From Candidatus Kapaibacterium sp. (lineage in GTDB: Bacteria; Bacteroidota; Ignavibacteria; Kapaibacteriales; Kapaibacteriaceae): a stretch of DNA of 58,940 nt. The stretch covers positions 1-58,940 of the forward strand of contig JAURGP010000007.1 in NCBI GenBank assembly GCA_030833725.1, in the 5' to 3' direction. The notes under the pieces are model-generated. The model had not been told where the DNA came from. It saw only the letters and a list, made by a program, of their open reading frames with translations, and did no database searches. The translations under genes were made by a program, and so were the position numbers. Shown piece after piece: positions 1-9,073 of the stretch. Each line of letters opens with the position of its first letter. The stretch's first letter is position 1.

Positions 1-237
1 TGCCGACTCACATGCCCCGTACTTCTTGATCAACGGTGCAAGACCCATGCGAAGTTGCATCGGTGGGACCTTCTGCAGGAAGTCAGCGCTGAACACCGTA
101 TCGAGTTTCTGTGGGGCGGAACCTCCCAATAGCGACGTTGCCTGATTCAAGCGCTGCAGCGTAGCCGTATGAGGCTGGGCCAGCGTGAATGCGGTCAGCG
201 TCACGGTGAGAACGAGGATGCAGCAACGGTGTCTCAT
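1..237 (-). CDS. Secreted serine hydrolase-like protein, N-terminal part (cut by window edge)
   Basis: An open frame of 79 codons runs off the left edge. It begins with ATG at 237, which overlaps the leuS stop by four bases (ATGA), so translation is probably coupled to leuS. The first ~20 residues form a signal peptide (hydrophobic [13 protein letters not shown] followed by Q). The following stretch has the pattern [15 protein letters not shown]...YGAC, which resembles the small N-terminal domain in front of class A beta-lactamase-like serine hydrolases (ORF12/LpqF type). The catalytic domain would lie outside the window, so the enzyme assignment is an inference from this short region. The reading frame itself is well supported by the coupling and signal peptide. 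Confidence 0.6.
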   Translation of the reverse strand, partial: MRHRCCILVLTVTLTAFTLAQPHTATLQRLNQATSLLGGSAPQKLDTVFSADFLQKVPPMQLRMGLAPLIKKYGACESA

Positions 238-2768
238 CCTGCAATCACATTCACCAGTTTGCCAGGCACCACTATCACCTTGCGTACTGTTTTCCCCTCG
301 AGGTGCCGGCTCATCTGCTCATCTTGCAGAGCGAGGGACTCCAGCGCTGCCTGCTCGAGGTCAGCTGGAACGGTGATCTTGCTGCGGATCTTTGAGTTGA
401 CCTGCAGGACGATCTCGACCTCGGTTTCTACCAGCTTCGTTTCGTCCACCACTGGGAAGTCCGTCAGGTGGATGCTGGTGGTATGCCCTAACCGATGCCA
501 CAGCTCTTCGGTGATGTGCGGAGCAAAAGGTGCCAAGCATTGCAGGAACTGCTCAACGGCCACGCGTGGTCGTACCTCGGCCGACGTGCACTCATTCACG
601 AACACCATGAACTGGGCAATCGCCGTGTTCAGACTCAGGGCGTCGATGTCTTCACGAGTTTTCTTGATGGTGGCATGCAGCACGCGATCCAGTTCGGGGG
701 TAGGGGGCTCATCGCGCAGTGCCGCACTCAGAGTGCCGTGTTCGTCTACCACCAAGCGCCACACGCGATCCAAGAATCGCGAGATCCCTTCTACCCCCTT
801 GGTGTTCCATGGCTTCGATGCTTCCAGCGGGCCCAGGAACATCTCGTACAAGCGCAGGGCATCGGCGCCCACCTGATCGATGACCACATCAGGACTGATC
901 ACATTGCCGAGTGACTTCGACATCTTCCTGCCATCCTCGCCGAGAATCAGGCCCTGATGGAACAACCGGCGTACCGGCTCGGACGTAGACACATGACCCA
1001 GGTCGAAGAGGACCTTGTGCCAGAAGCGGGCATACATCAGGTGCAGTACGGCATGCTCGGCTCCGCCAACGTAGAGGTCTACGCCATGCTGTCCCATCCA
1101 GAACTTCTCCCGCTCCGCCGAGGCAAAGCGATCACCATTCGTGGGATCACAATACCTCAAGAAGTACCAACACGAACCAGCCCACTGGGGCATGGTGTTC
1201 GTTTCTAAACGCGCATGCTTGCCAGTTTTTTCATCCGTGAAATTCACCCAGGAGTCGACGGTGCTCAGTGCGGACTCTACCGTACCCTTGGGATTGAAGT
1301 CGTCGACCGGTGGCAGGGTCAAGGGTAGTTCATCAAGATCGAGGGCACGCTTCGTGCCGTCGTCGAAGAACATGATCGGGATCGGCTCGCCCCAGTACCG
1401 CTGTCGCGAAAACAGCCAGTCGCGCAACTTGAACTGAATCCGTGCTCGGCCGATGCCCGTCTGTTCCAGCCATGCGATGATGGTTGTCTGCGCTTCCTCG
1501 GTGGATAGTCCGTCCAGCGACACACTGCTGTTCGATGACTGCATCGCCGTGCCATAGTCTGTGAGTGCGGCATCGGTGATCGTGCCGGGACCAACCACCT
1601 GGACGATGGGCAGGTCATAGCGTTTGGCAAAGTCGAAGTCGCGTTGATCATGACCCGGCACGGCCATGATGGCGCCTGTACCGTAATGAGCCAGAACGTA
1701 GTCGGCAATCCAGATGGGAATCTGCTCGCCCGTTGCTGGGTTGATGGCAAACGCTCCTGTTGGCACGCCGGACTTCATCTTGGCTAGTTCCGTTCGCTCG
1801 AGGTCGCTCTTGAGTGCGGCAGCATTGCGGTACTCTGTCACGGCAATGTGCTGTTCGTCGGTACAGATCGCAGCGACGAGCGGATGTTCTGGTGCAAGCA
1901 CCATGTACGTTGCGCCAAACACGGTGTCGGGTCGGGTGGTAAACGCGCTGATCTTGGCATCGTGCCCGACCACGGTAAACGTGATCTCAGCCCCCTGCGA
2001 CCGACCGATCCAGTTGCGCTGCATCTCGATGGTCGAAGCTGGCCAGTCTAGGAGGGACAGGTCGTCCAGTAGGCGTTGAGCATAGGCCGTAATGCGCATC
2101 ATCCATTGCCGCATAGGTCGGCGCTCTACGGTATAGCCCTTGCCAACCCACTCGTCCACTTCCTCGTTGGCCAACACGGTGCCCAGTGCTTCGCACCAGT
2201 TCACGGGAATATTGGCAATGTAGGCCAAGCGGTGCTTGTCGATGTAGGCCTCACGCTCCAGCTCTGTTGTGAGATGCTCAGGAATCGGCAACTCGCTGAT
2301 GGGTCGTGCGCGGTTGGCGGTGGTATCGAACCACGAGTTGTAGATCTGCAGGAACATCCATTGTGTCCACTTCACGTACGCTGGATCAGTCGTGTTCACC
2401 ATCCGCGTCCAGTCGAAGTCGAAGCCAATGCGATTGAGCTGTCGTTTGAACGTTGCTACGTTGCGCTCCGTGATCTGGGCGGGATGGATGTTCTCCACCA
2501 TGGCCTGGCGCTCCGTAGGTAGGCCGAAGGCGTCAAAGCCCATGGGGTGCAGCACGTTATAGCCACACATGCGCTTGAATCGGCTCACGATGTCGGTAGC
2601 AGTATAACCTTCCGGGTGGCCAATGTGTAGACCCGTTCCGGATGGGTAGGGAAACATGTCCAAGACGTAGTAGCGTGGCTTGGAGGCGTCCTCGATGACA
2701 GCATACGTGTGATGCTCGGCCCAGTACTGTTGCCAGCGGGTTTCGACGGTTGCAAAGGGATAATGCAT
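234..2768 (-). CDS. leuS: Leucyl-tRNA synthetase
   Basis: Charges tRNA-Leu with leucine in the cytoplasm. The 844-residue product has the usual bacterial LeuRS length. The class I HIGH motif is visible as [10 protein letters not shown] near residue 46 and KMSKS in [12 protein letters not shown] near residue 614. The CP1 editing domain is recognisable from the threonine-rich [12 protein letters not shown] segment and [10 protein letters not shown] tRNA-binding anticodon domain and C-terminal extension follow. The ATG at 2768 is preceded by a TAAGTTTG box ending four bases upstream, so the mRNA may be leaderless. It overlaps the following secreted hydrolase gene by four bases. Identification is secure. 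Confidence 0.98.
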   Translation of the reverse strand: MHYPFATVETRWQQYWAEHHTYAVIEDASKPRYYVLDMFPYPSGTGLHIGHPEGYTATDIVSRFKRMCGYNVLHPMGFDAFGLPTERQAMVENIHPAQITERNVATFKRQLNRIGFDFDWTRMVNTTDPAYVKWTQWMFLQIYNSWFDTTANRARPISELPIPEHLTTELEREAYIDKHRLAYIANIPVNWCEALGTVLANEEVDEWVGKGYTVERRPMRQWMMRITAYAQRLLDDLSLLDWPASTIEMQRNWIGRSQGAEITFTVVGHDAKISAFTTRPDTVFGATYMVLAPEHPLVAAICTDEQHIAVTEYRNAAALKSDLERTELAKMKSGVPTGAFAINPATGEQIPIWIADYVLAHYGTGAIMAVPGHDQRDFDFAKRYDLPIVQVVGPGTITDAALTDYGTAMQSSNSSVSLDGLSTEEAQTTIIAWLEQTGIGRARIQFKLRDWLFSRQRYWGEPIPIMFFDDGTKRALDLDELPLTLPPVDDFNPKGTVESALSTVDSWVNFTDEKTGKHARLETNTMPQWAGSCWYFLRYCDPTNGDRFASAEREKFWMGQHGVDLYVGGAEHAVLHLMYARFWHKVLFDLGHVSTSEPVRRLFHQGLILGEDGRKMSKSLGNVISPDVVIDQVGADALRLYEMFLGPLEASKPWNTKGVEGISRFLDRVWRLVVDEHGTLSAALRDEPPTPELDRVLHATIKKTREDIDALSLNTAIAQFMVFVNECTSAEVRPRVAVEQFLQCLAPFAPHITEELWHRLGHTTSIHLTDFPVVDETKLVETEVEIVLQVNSKIRSKITVPADLEQAALESLALQDEQMSRHLEGKTVRKVIVVPGKLVNVIAG

Positions 2769-2772
2769 GCTG

Positions 2773-2780
2773 CAAACTTA
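2773..2780 (-). promoter_or_regulatory. Bacteroidota-type -7 box (TAAGTTTG) of leuS
   Basis: TAAGTTTG on the minus strand matches the TAnnTTTG -7 consensus of the Bacteroidota primary sigma factor exactly. Only four bases (CAGC) separate it from the leuS ATG, so transcription would start at or next to the start codon. No convincing -33 TTG is visible. Assignment rests on consensus match and position. Confidence 0.55.
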
Positions 2781-2829
2781 ACTTGCGCGCTCCACCCATC
2801 GATGATCACACTGTTCGGAACACTGTCGT

Positions 2830-3801
2830 ATGGAATACCGCAACCTTGGACGCGCTGGCGTCAAGATTTCTCGCCTCACCCTCGGCACCATGAACTTCGG
2901 CCCGTGGCAGGACGAAGCAGCGTCGTTTGCCGTGATGGATCGTGCCCTGGAGCACGGCATCAACTTCTTCGACACGGCCAATGTCTATGGATTCGATAAG
3001 GGTAAGGGGCTTACCGAGGAAATCATCGGCCGATGGTTTACTCAGGGCGGCGGTCGTAGGGAGAGCGTAGTGCTGGCCACGAAGCTCTACGGCTCCATGA
3101 GCGATAACATCAACGATCGCGGCAACTCGGCCTACAACATCCGCCGGGCCGTCGAGGCCTCGCTGCGCCGAATGCAGACCGACCACATCGATCTGATCCA
3201 GATGCACCACATCGATCGCTCCACGCCGTGGGAAGAGGTGTGGCAGGCCATGGATCAGCTCATCGGCGAGGGGAAGATTACCTACGTGGGCTCCAGCAAC
3301 TTTGCCGCCTGGAACATTGCCATGGCCAACGAGCGTGCTGCACAGCGCCATATGCTGGGGCTGGTAAGCGAGCAGAGCGTGTACTCCCTGCGCAACCGTC
3401 ACATCGAGCTGGAAGTGATTCCCGCCAGCAAGGCCTATGGCATGGCGGTGCTGCCCTGGAGTCCTCTGGCAGGGGGCTTGCTGGCCGGCATCTACAGCAC
3501 CGACGACTCCGTTCGCCGCAAGCGTCCGGCTCTCCTAGAATCCGCCGAGAAACTCCGTCCTCAGATCGAAGCCTACGAAGAGTTATGCCGCTCGATCAAC
3601 GTGGACTACGCCGACGTAGCCCTAGCATGGATCCTCCAGCGCGACGGCGTGACCAGCCCGATCATCGGCCCGCGCACGATCGAACAGCTGGACCAGAACG
3701 TCGCCTGCCTAGACATCACGCTCAGCGACGACACACTTGCCAAGCTCGACGAGATCTGGCCGGGACCGGGCAACCAGGCACCCGAAGCCTATGCGTGGTA
3801 A
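2830..3801 (+). CDS. Aldo/keto reductase
   Basis: A 323-residue NAD(P)H-dependent (alpha/beta)8-barrel reductase of carbonyl compounds; the substrate cannot be told. The catalytic tetrad is visible: Asp near 47 and Tyr near 52 in FDTANVYG, Lys near 84 in LATKLYG, and His near 126 in QMHHID. The cofactor-binding SNFAAW and the C-terminal GPRTIEQL segment are typical of the family. It resembles the group containing Kv-beta-like and general stress AKRs. It is divergent from leuS with 61 bases between them, and stands alone on its strand. No ribosome-binding site or TAnnTTTG box is evident upstream. Confidence 0.93.
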   Translation: MEYRNLGRAGVKISRLTLGTMNFGPWQDEAASFAVMDRALEHGINFFDTANVYGFDKGKGLTEEIIGRWFTQGGGRRESVVLATKLYGSMSDNINDRGNSAYNIRRAVEASLRRMQTDHIDLIQMHHIDRSTPWEEVWQAMDQLIGEGKITYVGSSNFAAWNIAMANERAAQRHMLGLVSEQSVYSLRNRHIELEVIPASKAYGMAVLPWSPLAGGLLAGIYSTDDSVRRKRPALLESAEKLRPQIEAYEELCRSINVDYADVALAWILQRDGVTSPIIGPRTIEQLDQNVACLDITLSDDTLAKLDEIWPGPGNQAPEAYAW

Positions 3802-3835
3802 CACGACGTGGGATACGTAACGCCAACGCTCAGGC

Positions 3836-5290
3836 TTAAAACCGCCAGCGCATCGTGCCGAGCACGGCGGAGACGATGGGGCGGTCGGAGATCACGAAGG
3901 TGATTAGGTCGCGAGAGGAAACGCCGATTTCCCAGTGGTTGTCCAGGAGGCTAAACATGATGCTTGCTGGGGCGAATAGGCCCATGTTGCCACCGGTGCC
4001 AAGCCCCATACCCAGCTTGAGCCAGGTCACAGGGAACCAATCCAGGCCGGCGCTTACGAGAGGTTCACCCAGGGAGCCGGCGACGGTGTTTACCGGGAAG
4101 ATGGCATCGGCGCCGAAGGTCAGTCGGGAGTTGTAGCGATAGGAGGTGCCCAGACGCAGGCGCGTGGGCAGAGCCGTGGTGGCGCTGGCCAGGCCATCCC
4201 AGCTAAAGAAGTTGCCTTCACCCGTCACACCCTGCGCTTCGTTAAAGAAGTTGAAGGAGCGAAAGCCCGTGGACGTGAGGCCATTGAGGATGGTATCGCG
4301 GGCTGTGAACACGTTGCCATTCCATTGGATGGCACCGATGTCGATGACACTCACCGCGAACGAGAATCCTGGGGACGTGACCGTGATGCCCACATCTACG
4401 CCGATACCATCGCCTACGGGAACAAAGGCATTGCCGGGGATGAAGGACGGCGACGTTGCCTTACCGTAGTCGATGCCGAAGGCAGGTGTAATGGACGACT
4501 GCGCCCGCAGCTGTCCGTCCTGGACGCGGGCATCGAGGTAGGCAAAGCCCTGGAGCAGCTTCACACCGGCACCAACGTGGGCGCGCACCTCGCCAAGGCG
4601 CAACACTTGGACGCCGTAGGACAAGCCAAACTCGCGAAACCACACCGTGGACAGCTCCGTACCGGCGAAGAGCTCGGAAAACCGCTTCGGGTTCTTGGCA
4701 TAGGCCACGGTATCACCGCGGAAGTTCACGGCCAGCGAGTCGAAGTAGTCAAATCTGCGCCCTTGAAAGGCCACACGCGAGGCAGCCTCGTTAAAGACAA
4801 AGGTGCCACTGATGCGCTCCCTCCACGTGGCAGCAAGTCCGCCCCACGTGTCCTGGTAGGAGATCCCAGCTACCAGCATGTCCACGCTGAAACGCAGGCC
4901 ACGATCGGCAAAGTCGCGTGCAACGCGAATCTGGTCGGCGTCGGTAAACGAACCCGACGACGTCTGGGTGATCACATCCATGATTCCCTGGCGATTCAGG
5001 GCATCGCTATGTAGGGCAAGTCCGCCTTCGGCAATCGAGAAGGCCAGTTGCCGCTTGCGCACAGCTCGTCCGGGCTTCAGCGGCTCGGAGAGCATGTAGA
5101 TTTCTTCCTGCGGGATGAAACCCAAGTTCGCTGGATTGACGCCAGCGGCTTGGTAGTCGCTGACAACCGTCGTGAGGAATGAGGCAAAGCCAATTCGTGA
5201 GAAGTCCGATGACTCGGTCTGTGCAGCAACGCGTACTGCCGACGTGGCAGTCATCAGGAGCAACCAGCATCGTAGATACGGATACCTCAC
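3836..5290 (-). CDS. Outer-membrane beta-barrel protein, DUF5723/PorV-like
   Basis: A 484-residue protein with a signal peptide ending near VAAQ (residues 21-24) and a barrel-like body rich in alternating aromatic and polar strands. It ends in the aromatic MRWRF typical of outer-membrane proteins. The N-terminal sequence AGVNPANLGF resembles the NPA motif of PorV/FadL-like and DUF5723 proteins found in Bacteroidota-group bacteria. The role is probably structural or transport in the outer membrane, but no substrate can be inferred. Its ATG overlaps the stop of the upstream dehydrogenase gene by four bases (ATGA), so the two are co-translated. Family placement is by eye. Confidence 0.7.
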   Translation of the reverse strand: MRYPYLRCWLLLMTATSAVRVAAQTESSDFSRIGFASFLTTVVSDYQAAGVNPANLGFIPQEEIYMLSEPLKPGRAVRKRQLAFSIAEGGLALHSDALNRQGIMDVITQTSSGSFTDADQIRVARDFADRGLRFSVDMLVAGISYQDTWGGLAATWRERISGTFVFNEAASRVAFQGRRFDYFDSLAVNFRGDTVAYAKNPKRFSELFAGTELSTVWFREFGLSYGVQVLRLGEVRAHVGAGVKLLQGFAYLDARVQDGQLRAQSSITPAFGIDYGKATSPSFIPGNAFVPVGDGIGVDVGITVTSPGFSFAVSVIDIGAIQWNGNVFTARDTILNGLTSTGFRSFNFFNEAQGVTGEGNFFSWDGLASATTALPTRLRLGTSYRYNSRLTFGADAIFPVNTVAGSLGEPLVSAGLDWFPVTWLKLGMGLGTGGNMGLFAPASIMFSLLDNHWEIGVSSRDLITFVISDRPIVSAVLGTMRWRF

Positions 5291-6189
5291 AAGAGCGCTT
5301 CAATCTGTTCGGCAATGCGAACGGCTTCGGCACCCTCGCGCAGCGTCACAGCTGCTGGCACTCCCGACGTCATACTCTCGATAAATGACCGCTGTTCCTC
5401 GGCAATGGCATTGACGGGCTCAACAGCTGGCGTTTCCATCAGGATCTGTTTGTCGACCAGGCGAAACATCTCCATCGCTCCCGCACCGAGGTCCAAGGAG
5501 ATGTACGTGTCCTTCTGGAAGATCCGAAGCTTCCGCATCGGCTTAGCAGAGATTCGACTGGCCGTGAGGTTAGCTACGCAGCCGTTGGCAAACGTCAGCC
5601 GCGCATTACAAATGTCCGGTGTGTCTGTCAGCACCGCCACACCCGTTGCCTGAATCGCGACAATCTCGCTCTTGGTGAGCCAGAGCAGCAGATCGATGTC
5701 GTGAATCATGAGGTCGTGTACCACACTCACATCAATGGCTCGCGGTTTGAATGGTGCCAGTCGGTGCCCCTCGATAAACTTCGGTTCGATGTTGTAGGGG
5801 GCGATGGCACGCACCGCGGGATTGAAGCGCTCGACGTGACCAACCTGCACCACCCGATCCACGGTGGCGGCTGCGGCCATCAGCTCGATGGATTCGTCGT
5901 AGGTAGCCGTCACCGGCTTTTCGATGAAGGTGTGAAAGCCCCGTTCCAGACTGCGAAGCGTCAGAGCGTGGTGGTAGGTCGTCGGAGCGGCAATAATCAC
6001 TCCGTCCACGTCCGGCAGGGCGTCAAGGTGGGCATACCACGGCACTCCGTGGAGCTCGGCAACGGCGCGTCCCTGAGCTTCGTTCGGATCCACGATGCCA
6101 GCTAAGGTAGCATCTGTGCGCTGGGCAAGAAGTTTGGCGTGGATCGAGCCGAGATGACCGGCACCCACGATAGCTATGGAACTACTCAT
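5287..6189 (-). CDS. Gfo/Idh/MocA-family NAD(P)-dependent oxidoreductase
   Basis: A 300-residue Rossmann-fold dehydrogenase acting probably on a sugar or sugar nucleotide. The dinucleotide-binding GAGHLG lies near residues 9-14, the family EKP motif (IEKPVT) with its catalytic lysine near residue 91, and the HDIDLLLW helix with the conserved Asp/His near residue 162. The segment VGHVERFNPA is typical of members found near lipid A or LPS biosynthesis genes in the FCB group, so envelope sugar modification is a reasonable guess, not shown. It is followed by the barrel gene with an ATGA overlap. A TAGTTTTG box ends four bases before its ATG, in the 18-base gap after xerC. Confidence 0.88.
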   Translation of the reverse strand: MSSSIAIVGAGHLGSIHAKLLAQRTDATLAGIVDPNEAQGRAVAELHGVPWYAHLDALPDVDGVIIAAPTTYHHALTLRSLERGFHTFIEKPVTATYDESIELMAAAATVDRVVQVGHVERFNPAVRAIAPYNIEPKFIEGHRLAPFKPRAIDVSVVHDLMIHDIDLLLWLTKSEIVAIQATGVAVLTDTPDICNARLTFANGCVANLTASRISAKPMRKLRIFQKDTYISLDLGAGAMEMFRLVDKQILMETPAVEPVNAIAEEQRSFIESMTSGVPAAVTLREGAEAVRIAEQIEALL

Positions 6190-6193
6190 GACA

Positions 6194-6201
6194 CAAAACT
6201 A
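6194..6201 (-). promoter_or_regulatory. Bacteroidota-type -7 box (TAGTTTTG) of the Gfo/Idh/MocA gene
   Basis: TAGTTTTG on the minus strand matches TAnnTTTG exactly and ends four bases (TGTC) before the ATG at 6189. It sits between the xerC stop (6208) and this ATG, so the dehydrogenase probably has its own promoter and a leaderless or nearly leaderless message. Confidence 0.55.
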
Positions 6202-6207
6202 CCATGG

Positions 6208-7152
6208 TCACCGTTCATCAGAACCACCATCAGAACCACCATCAGAACCACTACGAGGATGGGCCTTCTGATAGGCCTCCTTCAAGCGCTCCACGCTGAC
6301 GTGAGTGTATACCTGTGTGGTGCGTAGTGAAGCATGTCCCAGCATCTCACTCACAGCCGTCAAGTCAGCACCGTTATCTAAGAGATGCGTGGCAAAGGAA
6401 TGTCGGAGCACGTGTGGACTTTTGCGCTCAGTTTCCGTGAGGGGGCCCAAGGCACGTCGCACAATCGTGTAGGCTGTTTGTGGGCTGAGACGGCCACCGG
6501 ACCGGCCAAGGAACAAGGCCGGTGGCGACTGCGGAGTTGCCAGCGCTGCTCGGTGGACCAACCACGTGGTAAGGGCCTCCACGGCGGCCGTAGTCAGCGG
6601 CACAATCCGCTCCTTGTTGCGCTTTCCCAACACGCGTACGCGTTGGTCTGCGAGTCGGATCGTATCCACGTCTAACTGCAGTGCCTCACTGATGCGCAGT
6701 CCACTGCCGTAGAGCAGCTCACACAGTGCATGGTCGCGCGCACCCATGGGTGTGGAGGTGTCGAAGGCCTGGGCCAAGGCGACAGCCTCGTGATGTTGCA
6801 GAAACGAGGGGAGCGTCTTTTCCAGTCGCGGAGTTGAGATCACAGCCAAGGGTGATACCATCACCACCTCGGACCGTACGAGGTAGGTAAACAGCGCGCG
6901 CAGTGCGGCAACCTTCATGCGAATAGATCGGCGCGACAACCCACGGTCGTGAAGCCAGCCAAGAAACGGACGAATCTCCGCCTCGGTAAGGTCGGCCACA
7001 CTCATGGCCGACGGGGCCACATCGTAGATGCTTTGCACAAAGCTTGAGAACTGTTCCAAGGCAATGCGGTAGGCCGTGATGGTATGGGCGCTGGCACCCT
7101 TCTCTGCATCTAAGGCGCGCAGAAACTCATCGATGGCAGAACTCAGGTTCAT
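6208..7152 (-). CDS. xerC: Tyrosine recombinase XerC
   Basis: Site-specific recombinase that resolves chromosome dimers with its partner at dif. The product has a SAM-like N-terminal DNA-binding domain and a C-terminal catalytic domain: Arg in SGLRISEAL (near residue 152), the HxxR box in HVLRHSFATH (near 250), and the nucleophilic Tyr in TTQVYTHV (near 281). I chose ATG 7152 (314 residues, beginning MNLSSAIDEF). The ATG at 7191 would overlap the start of the divergent dehydrogenase gene and adds 13 residues with no family likeness. The C-terminus is odd: a GGSD repeat encoded by three 12-base units forms the last residues, a region that in Xer proteins contacts the partner recombinase. Confidence 0.92.
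   Translation of the reverse strand: MNLSSAIDEFLRALDAEKGASAHTITAYRIALEQFSSFVQSIYDVAPSAMSVADLTEAEIRPFLGWLHDRGLSRRSIRMKVAALRALFTYLVRSEVVMVSPLAVISTPRLEKTLPSFLQHHEAVALAQAFDTSTPMGARDHALCELLYGSGLRISEALQLDVDTIRLADQRVRVLGKRNKERIVPLTTAAVEALTTWLVHRAALATPQSPPALFLGRSGGRLSPQTAYTIVRRALGPLTETERKSPHVLRHSFATHLLDNGADLTAVSEMLGHASLRTTQVYTHVSVERLKEAYQKAHPRSGSDGGSDGGSDER
6217..6252. repeat. 12-base tandem repeat x3 at the 3' end of xerC
   Basis: Three adjoining 12-base units (plus strand ATCAGAACCACC, the third ending in T) encode a Gly-Gly-Ser-Asp repeat at the C-terminus of XerC. The unit length keeps the reading frame, so copy-number change would only lengthen or shorten the tail by four residues. Confidence 0.85.
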
Positions 7153-7167
7153 GCCAGAAGTTAGGGT

Positions 7168-7175
7168 TATCTTTG
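7168..7175 (+). promoter_or_regulatory. Bacteroidota-type -7 box (TATCTTTG) of the aldehyde dehydrogenase gene
   Basis: TATCTTTG matches TAnnTTTG exactly and is followed after five bases (CCACC) by the GTG at 7181. This placement supports GTG 7181 as the start codon and suggests a leaderless message. Confidence 0.5.
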
Positions 7176-7180
7176 CCACC

Positions 7181-8623
7181 GTGCTACACATACGTAACTA
7201 CATCAACGGTGGCTTCCACGATCCTGTTGGAGGTGAGTGGATTACCAACGTCGATCCATCGACGGGCGAGACGTATTCGCTGGTGGCCCGCAGTTCTGCT
7301 CAGGACGTCGCCATCGCCGTAGATGCAGCCCGTGCCGCCTTTCCGTCCTGGTCTGCCTTGACGGCACAGCAGCGTTCGAAGATCCTCCTTGCCGTTTCCC
7401 AAAAGATCGGTGAGCACCTGGACGATCTGGCCTTGGCCGAGAGCGTCGATAACGGCAAACCGCTGTGGCTGGCCAAGGCCGTGGATATTCCACGGGCCGA
7501 GTCAAACATGGCCTTCTTTGCTACCGAAATCCTGCACACCGAAACGTCGGCTCACCATACCGATGAGCACACCATCAACTATACGGTCCGGTCGCCCTTG
7601 GGTGTGGTGGGATGTATCTCGCCGTGGAACCTGCCACTGTACTTGTTCACGTGGAAGATTGCTCCAGCCCTCGCTGCCGGTAACACTGTGGTGGCCAAGC
7701 CGAGTGAGCTCACGCCCATGACGGCCTTTCTGCTGGCGCAGATCTGTTCGGATGCCGGGTTGCCTTCGGGAGTGCTGAACATCGTCCACGGTTACGGTCA
7801 TGAGTGTGGTGCGGCCATTGTCGAGCATCCGTTGGTGAAGGCCATCTCGTTTACGGGTGGCACAAGCACAGGAGCGACGATTGCCCGCACGGCTGCTCCG
7901 ATGTTTAAGAAACTCTCGTTGGAGCTGGGAGGTAAGAATCCCACGATTGTGTTCGGTGATGTGGACGTCGAGGCAACGGCCAAGCAGGTCGCACGGGCCT
8001 CGTTCACCAACCAAGGGGAAATCTGCCTGTGTGGGTCACGCATCTTTGTGGATGCGTCGATCTACGACCGTTTTGTTGCCGCGCTGGTAGCGGAAGCGGA
8101 GCGGTTTACCGTAGGAGATCCTCTCGAGCCTACCTCGAAGATGGGAGCCTTGGTCAGTCAGGCACACATGGAAAAAGTGCTGGACTACATCGCACTGGCT
8201 CAGCAAGAGGGTGGTCGGATCCTGACGGGTGGCCATCGCATCACCCTGCAAGGACGCTGTGCAGGGGGCTTTTTTGTTGCGCCCACGTTGATCGAGGGAG
8301 TAGATACCTCCTGCCGCGTGAATCAGGAAGAGATCTTTGGACCGGTGGCAACTGTCATCCCGTTTTCGAGTGAAGACGAAGCGCTTGCGGGAGCCAACAG
8401 TACGATGTATGGTTTGGCAGCTAGTGTCTGGACCAACGACGTCTCGCGTGCTCACCGTGTGGCGCACCGGCTGGAGAGCGGTATCGTGTGGGTCAATAGC
8501 TGGCTCGTCCGCGATTTGCGCACGCCGTTCGGTGGCGTCAAGTCCAGTGGTGTGGGCCGTGAAGGTGGTGTGGAAGCGCTGCGTTTCTTTACCGAGCCCA
8601 AGAACATTTGCATTCAATTCTAG
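7181..8623 (+). CDS. Aldehyde dehydrogenase, 2-aminomuconic semialdehyde dehydrogenase (ALDH8)-like
   Basis: A 480-residue NAD-dependent aldehyde dehydrogenase. The proton-abstracting Glu is in LELGGKNP (near residue 248) and the catalytic Cys in NQGEICLCGSR (near 282). The GEICLC context is characteristic of the ALDH8/2-hydroxymuconic and 2-aminomuconic semialdehyde dehydrogenase group. The next gene is a Rid-family protein of the type that deaminates 2-aminomuconate, so the pair may carry out two consecutive steps of kynurenine or 2-aminophenol breakdown. This pathway role is inferred; the other pathway genes are not in the window. I chose GTG 7181 because family homology starts at HIRNYINGGF and the TATCTTTG box lies just before it; ATG 7151 is the alternative. 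Confidence 0.87.
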   Translation: MLHIRNYINGGFHDPVGGEWITNVDPSTGETYSLVARSSAQDVAIAVDAARAAFPSWSALTAQQRSKILLAVSQKIGEHLDDLALAESVDNGKPLWLAKAVDIPRAESNMAFFATEILHTETSAHHTDEHTINYTVRSPLGVVGCISPWNLPLYLFTWKIAPALAAGNTVVAKPSELTPMTAFLLAQICSDAGLPSGVLNIVHGYGHECGAAIVEHPLVKAISFTGGTSTGATIARTAAPMFKKLSLELGGKNPTIVFGDVDVEATAKQVARASFTNQGEICLCGSRIFVDASIYDRFVAALVAEAERFTVGDPLEPTSKMGALVSQAHMEKVLDYIALAQQEGGRILTGGHRITLQGRCAGGFFVAPTLIEGVDTSCRVNQEEIFGPVATVIPFSSEDEALAGANSTMYGLAASVWTNDVSRAHRVAHRLESGIVWVNSWLVRDLRTPFGGVKSSGVGREGGVEALRFFTEPKNICIQF

Positions 8624-8656
8624 GCCGTTACTAAGCTGTCTCTAGGCTATCGTGTT

Positions 8657-9073
8657 ATGGAAAAGATCGTTCTGAACTCCCATCGTGCGCCAGATCCTGT
8701 GGGTGCCTATCCGCACGCTCGTCGCGTGGGCAATCTACTCTTCCTCTCCGGCGTAGGGCCGCGAGAGAAGGGGAGCACGGCGATTCCGGGAGTGACAATG
8801 TCCGCCGACGGAACCATTGCGGACTACGACATTGCCGTCCAGTGCGAGTCGGTGTTTCGGAACGTGCGCTACATCCTGGAGGATGCCGGGTCGTCCTGGG
8901 AGAACATCGTGGATGTTACCGTATACCTTACGAACATGAAGGCCGACTTCCCAACATACAATCGCTTGTATGCCGAGTATTTCAAGGGTGTGGATGCCTG
9001 CAGAACGACGATGGAAATCAACGCTTTGCCCACTCCCATTGCCATTGAATTGAAGGTCATCGCTACGATATGA
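8657..9073 (+). CDS. Rid-family protein, possible 2-aminomuconate deaminase
   Basis: A 138-residue YjgF/YER057c/UK114 (Rid) protein that should form a trimer with active sites at subunit interfaces. The conserved arginine is in ACRTTMEINALP, followed by IAIELKVIAT. It has the longer N-terminal GVGPREKG and SADGTIADYDI segments seen in members linked to 2-aminomuconate deamination rather than the canonical RidA pattern seen at 38196-38579. It lies 33 bases after the ALDH8-like gene on the same strand. Together they suggest tryptophan/kynurenine catabolism. Its stop overlaps the start of the giant secreted protein gene (ATGA), so all three could be on one transcript. The family is sure; the substrate is inferred. 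Confidence 0.85.
   Translation: MEKIVLNSHRAPDPVGAYPHARRVGNLLFLSGVGPREKGSTAIPGVTMSADGTIADYDIAVQCESVFRNVRYILEDAGSSWENIVDVTVYLTNMKADFPTYNRLYAEYFKGVDACRTTMEINALPTPIAIELKVIATI

Noticed and set aside
3802-3835. Possible terminator between the convergent aldo/keto reductase and barrel genes
   Set aside because: No clear stem followed by a T-run can be seen in this short gap.
6208-7152. XerC considered as a phage or integrative-element integrase
   Set aside because: It has the compact size and motifs of the housekeeping recombinase, and no phage, plasmid or attachment-site features flank it.
6208-7191. XerC starting at ATG 7191
   Set aside because: It would overlap the GTG start of the divergent dehydrogenase and adds 13 residues with no family likeness; ATG 7152 fits.
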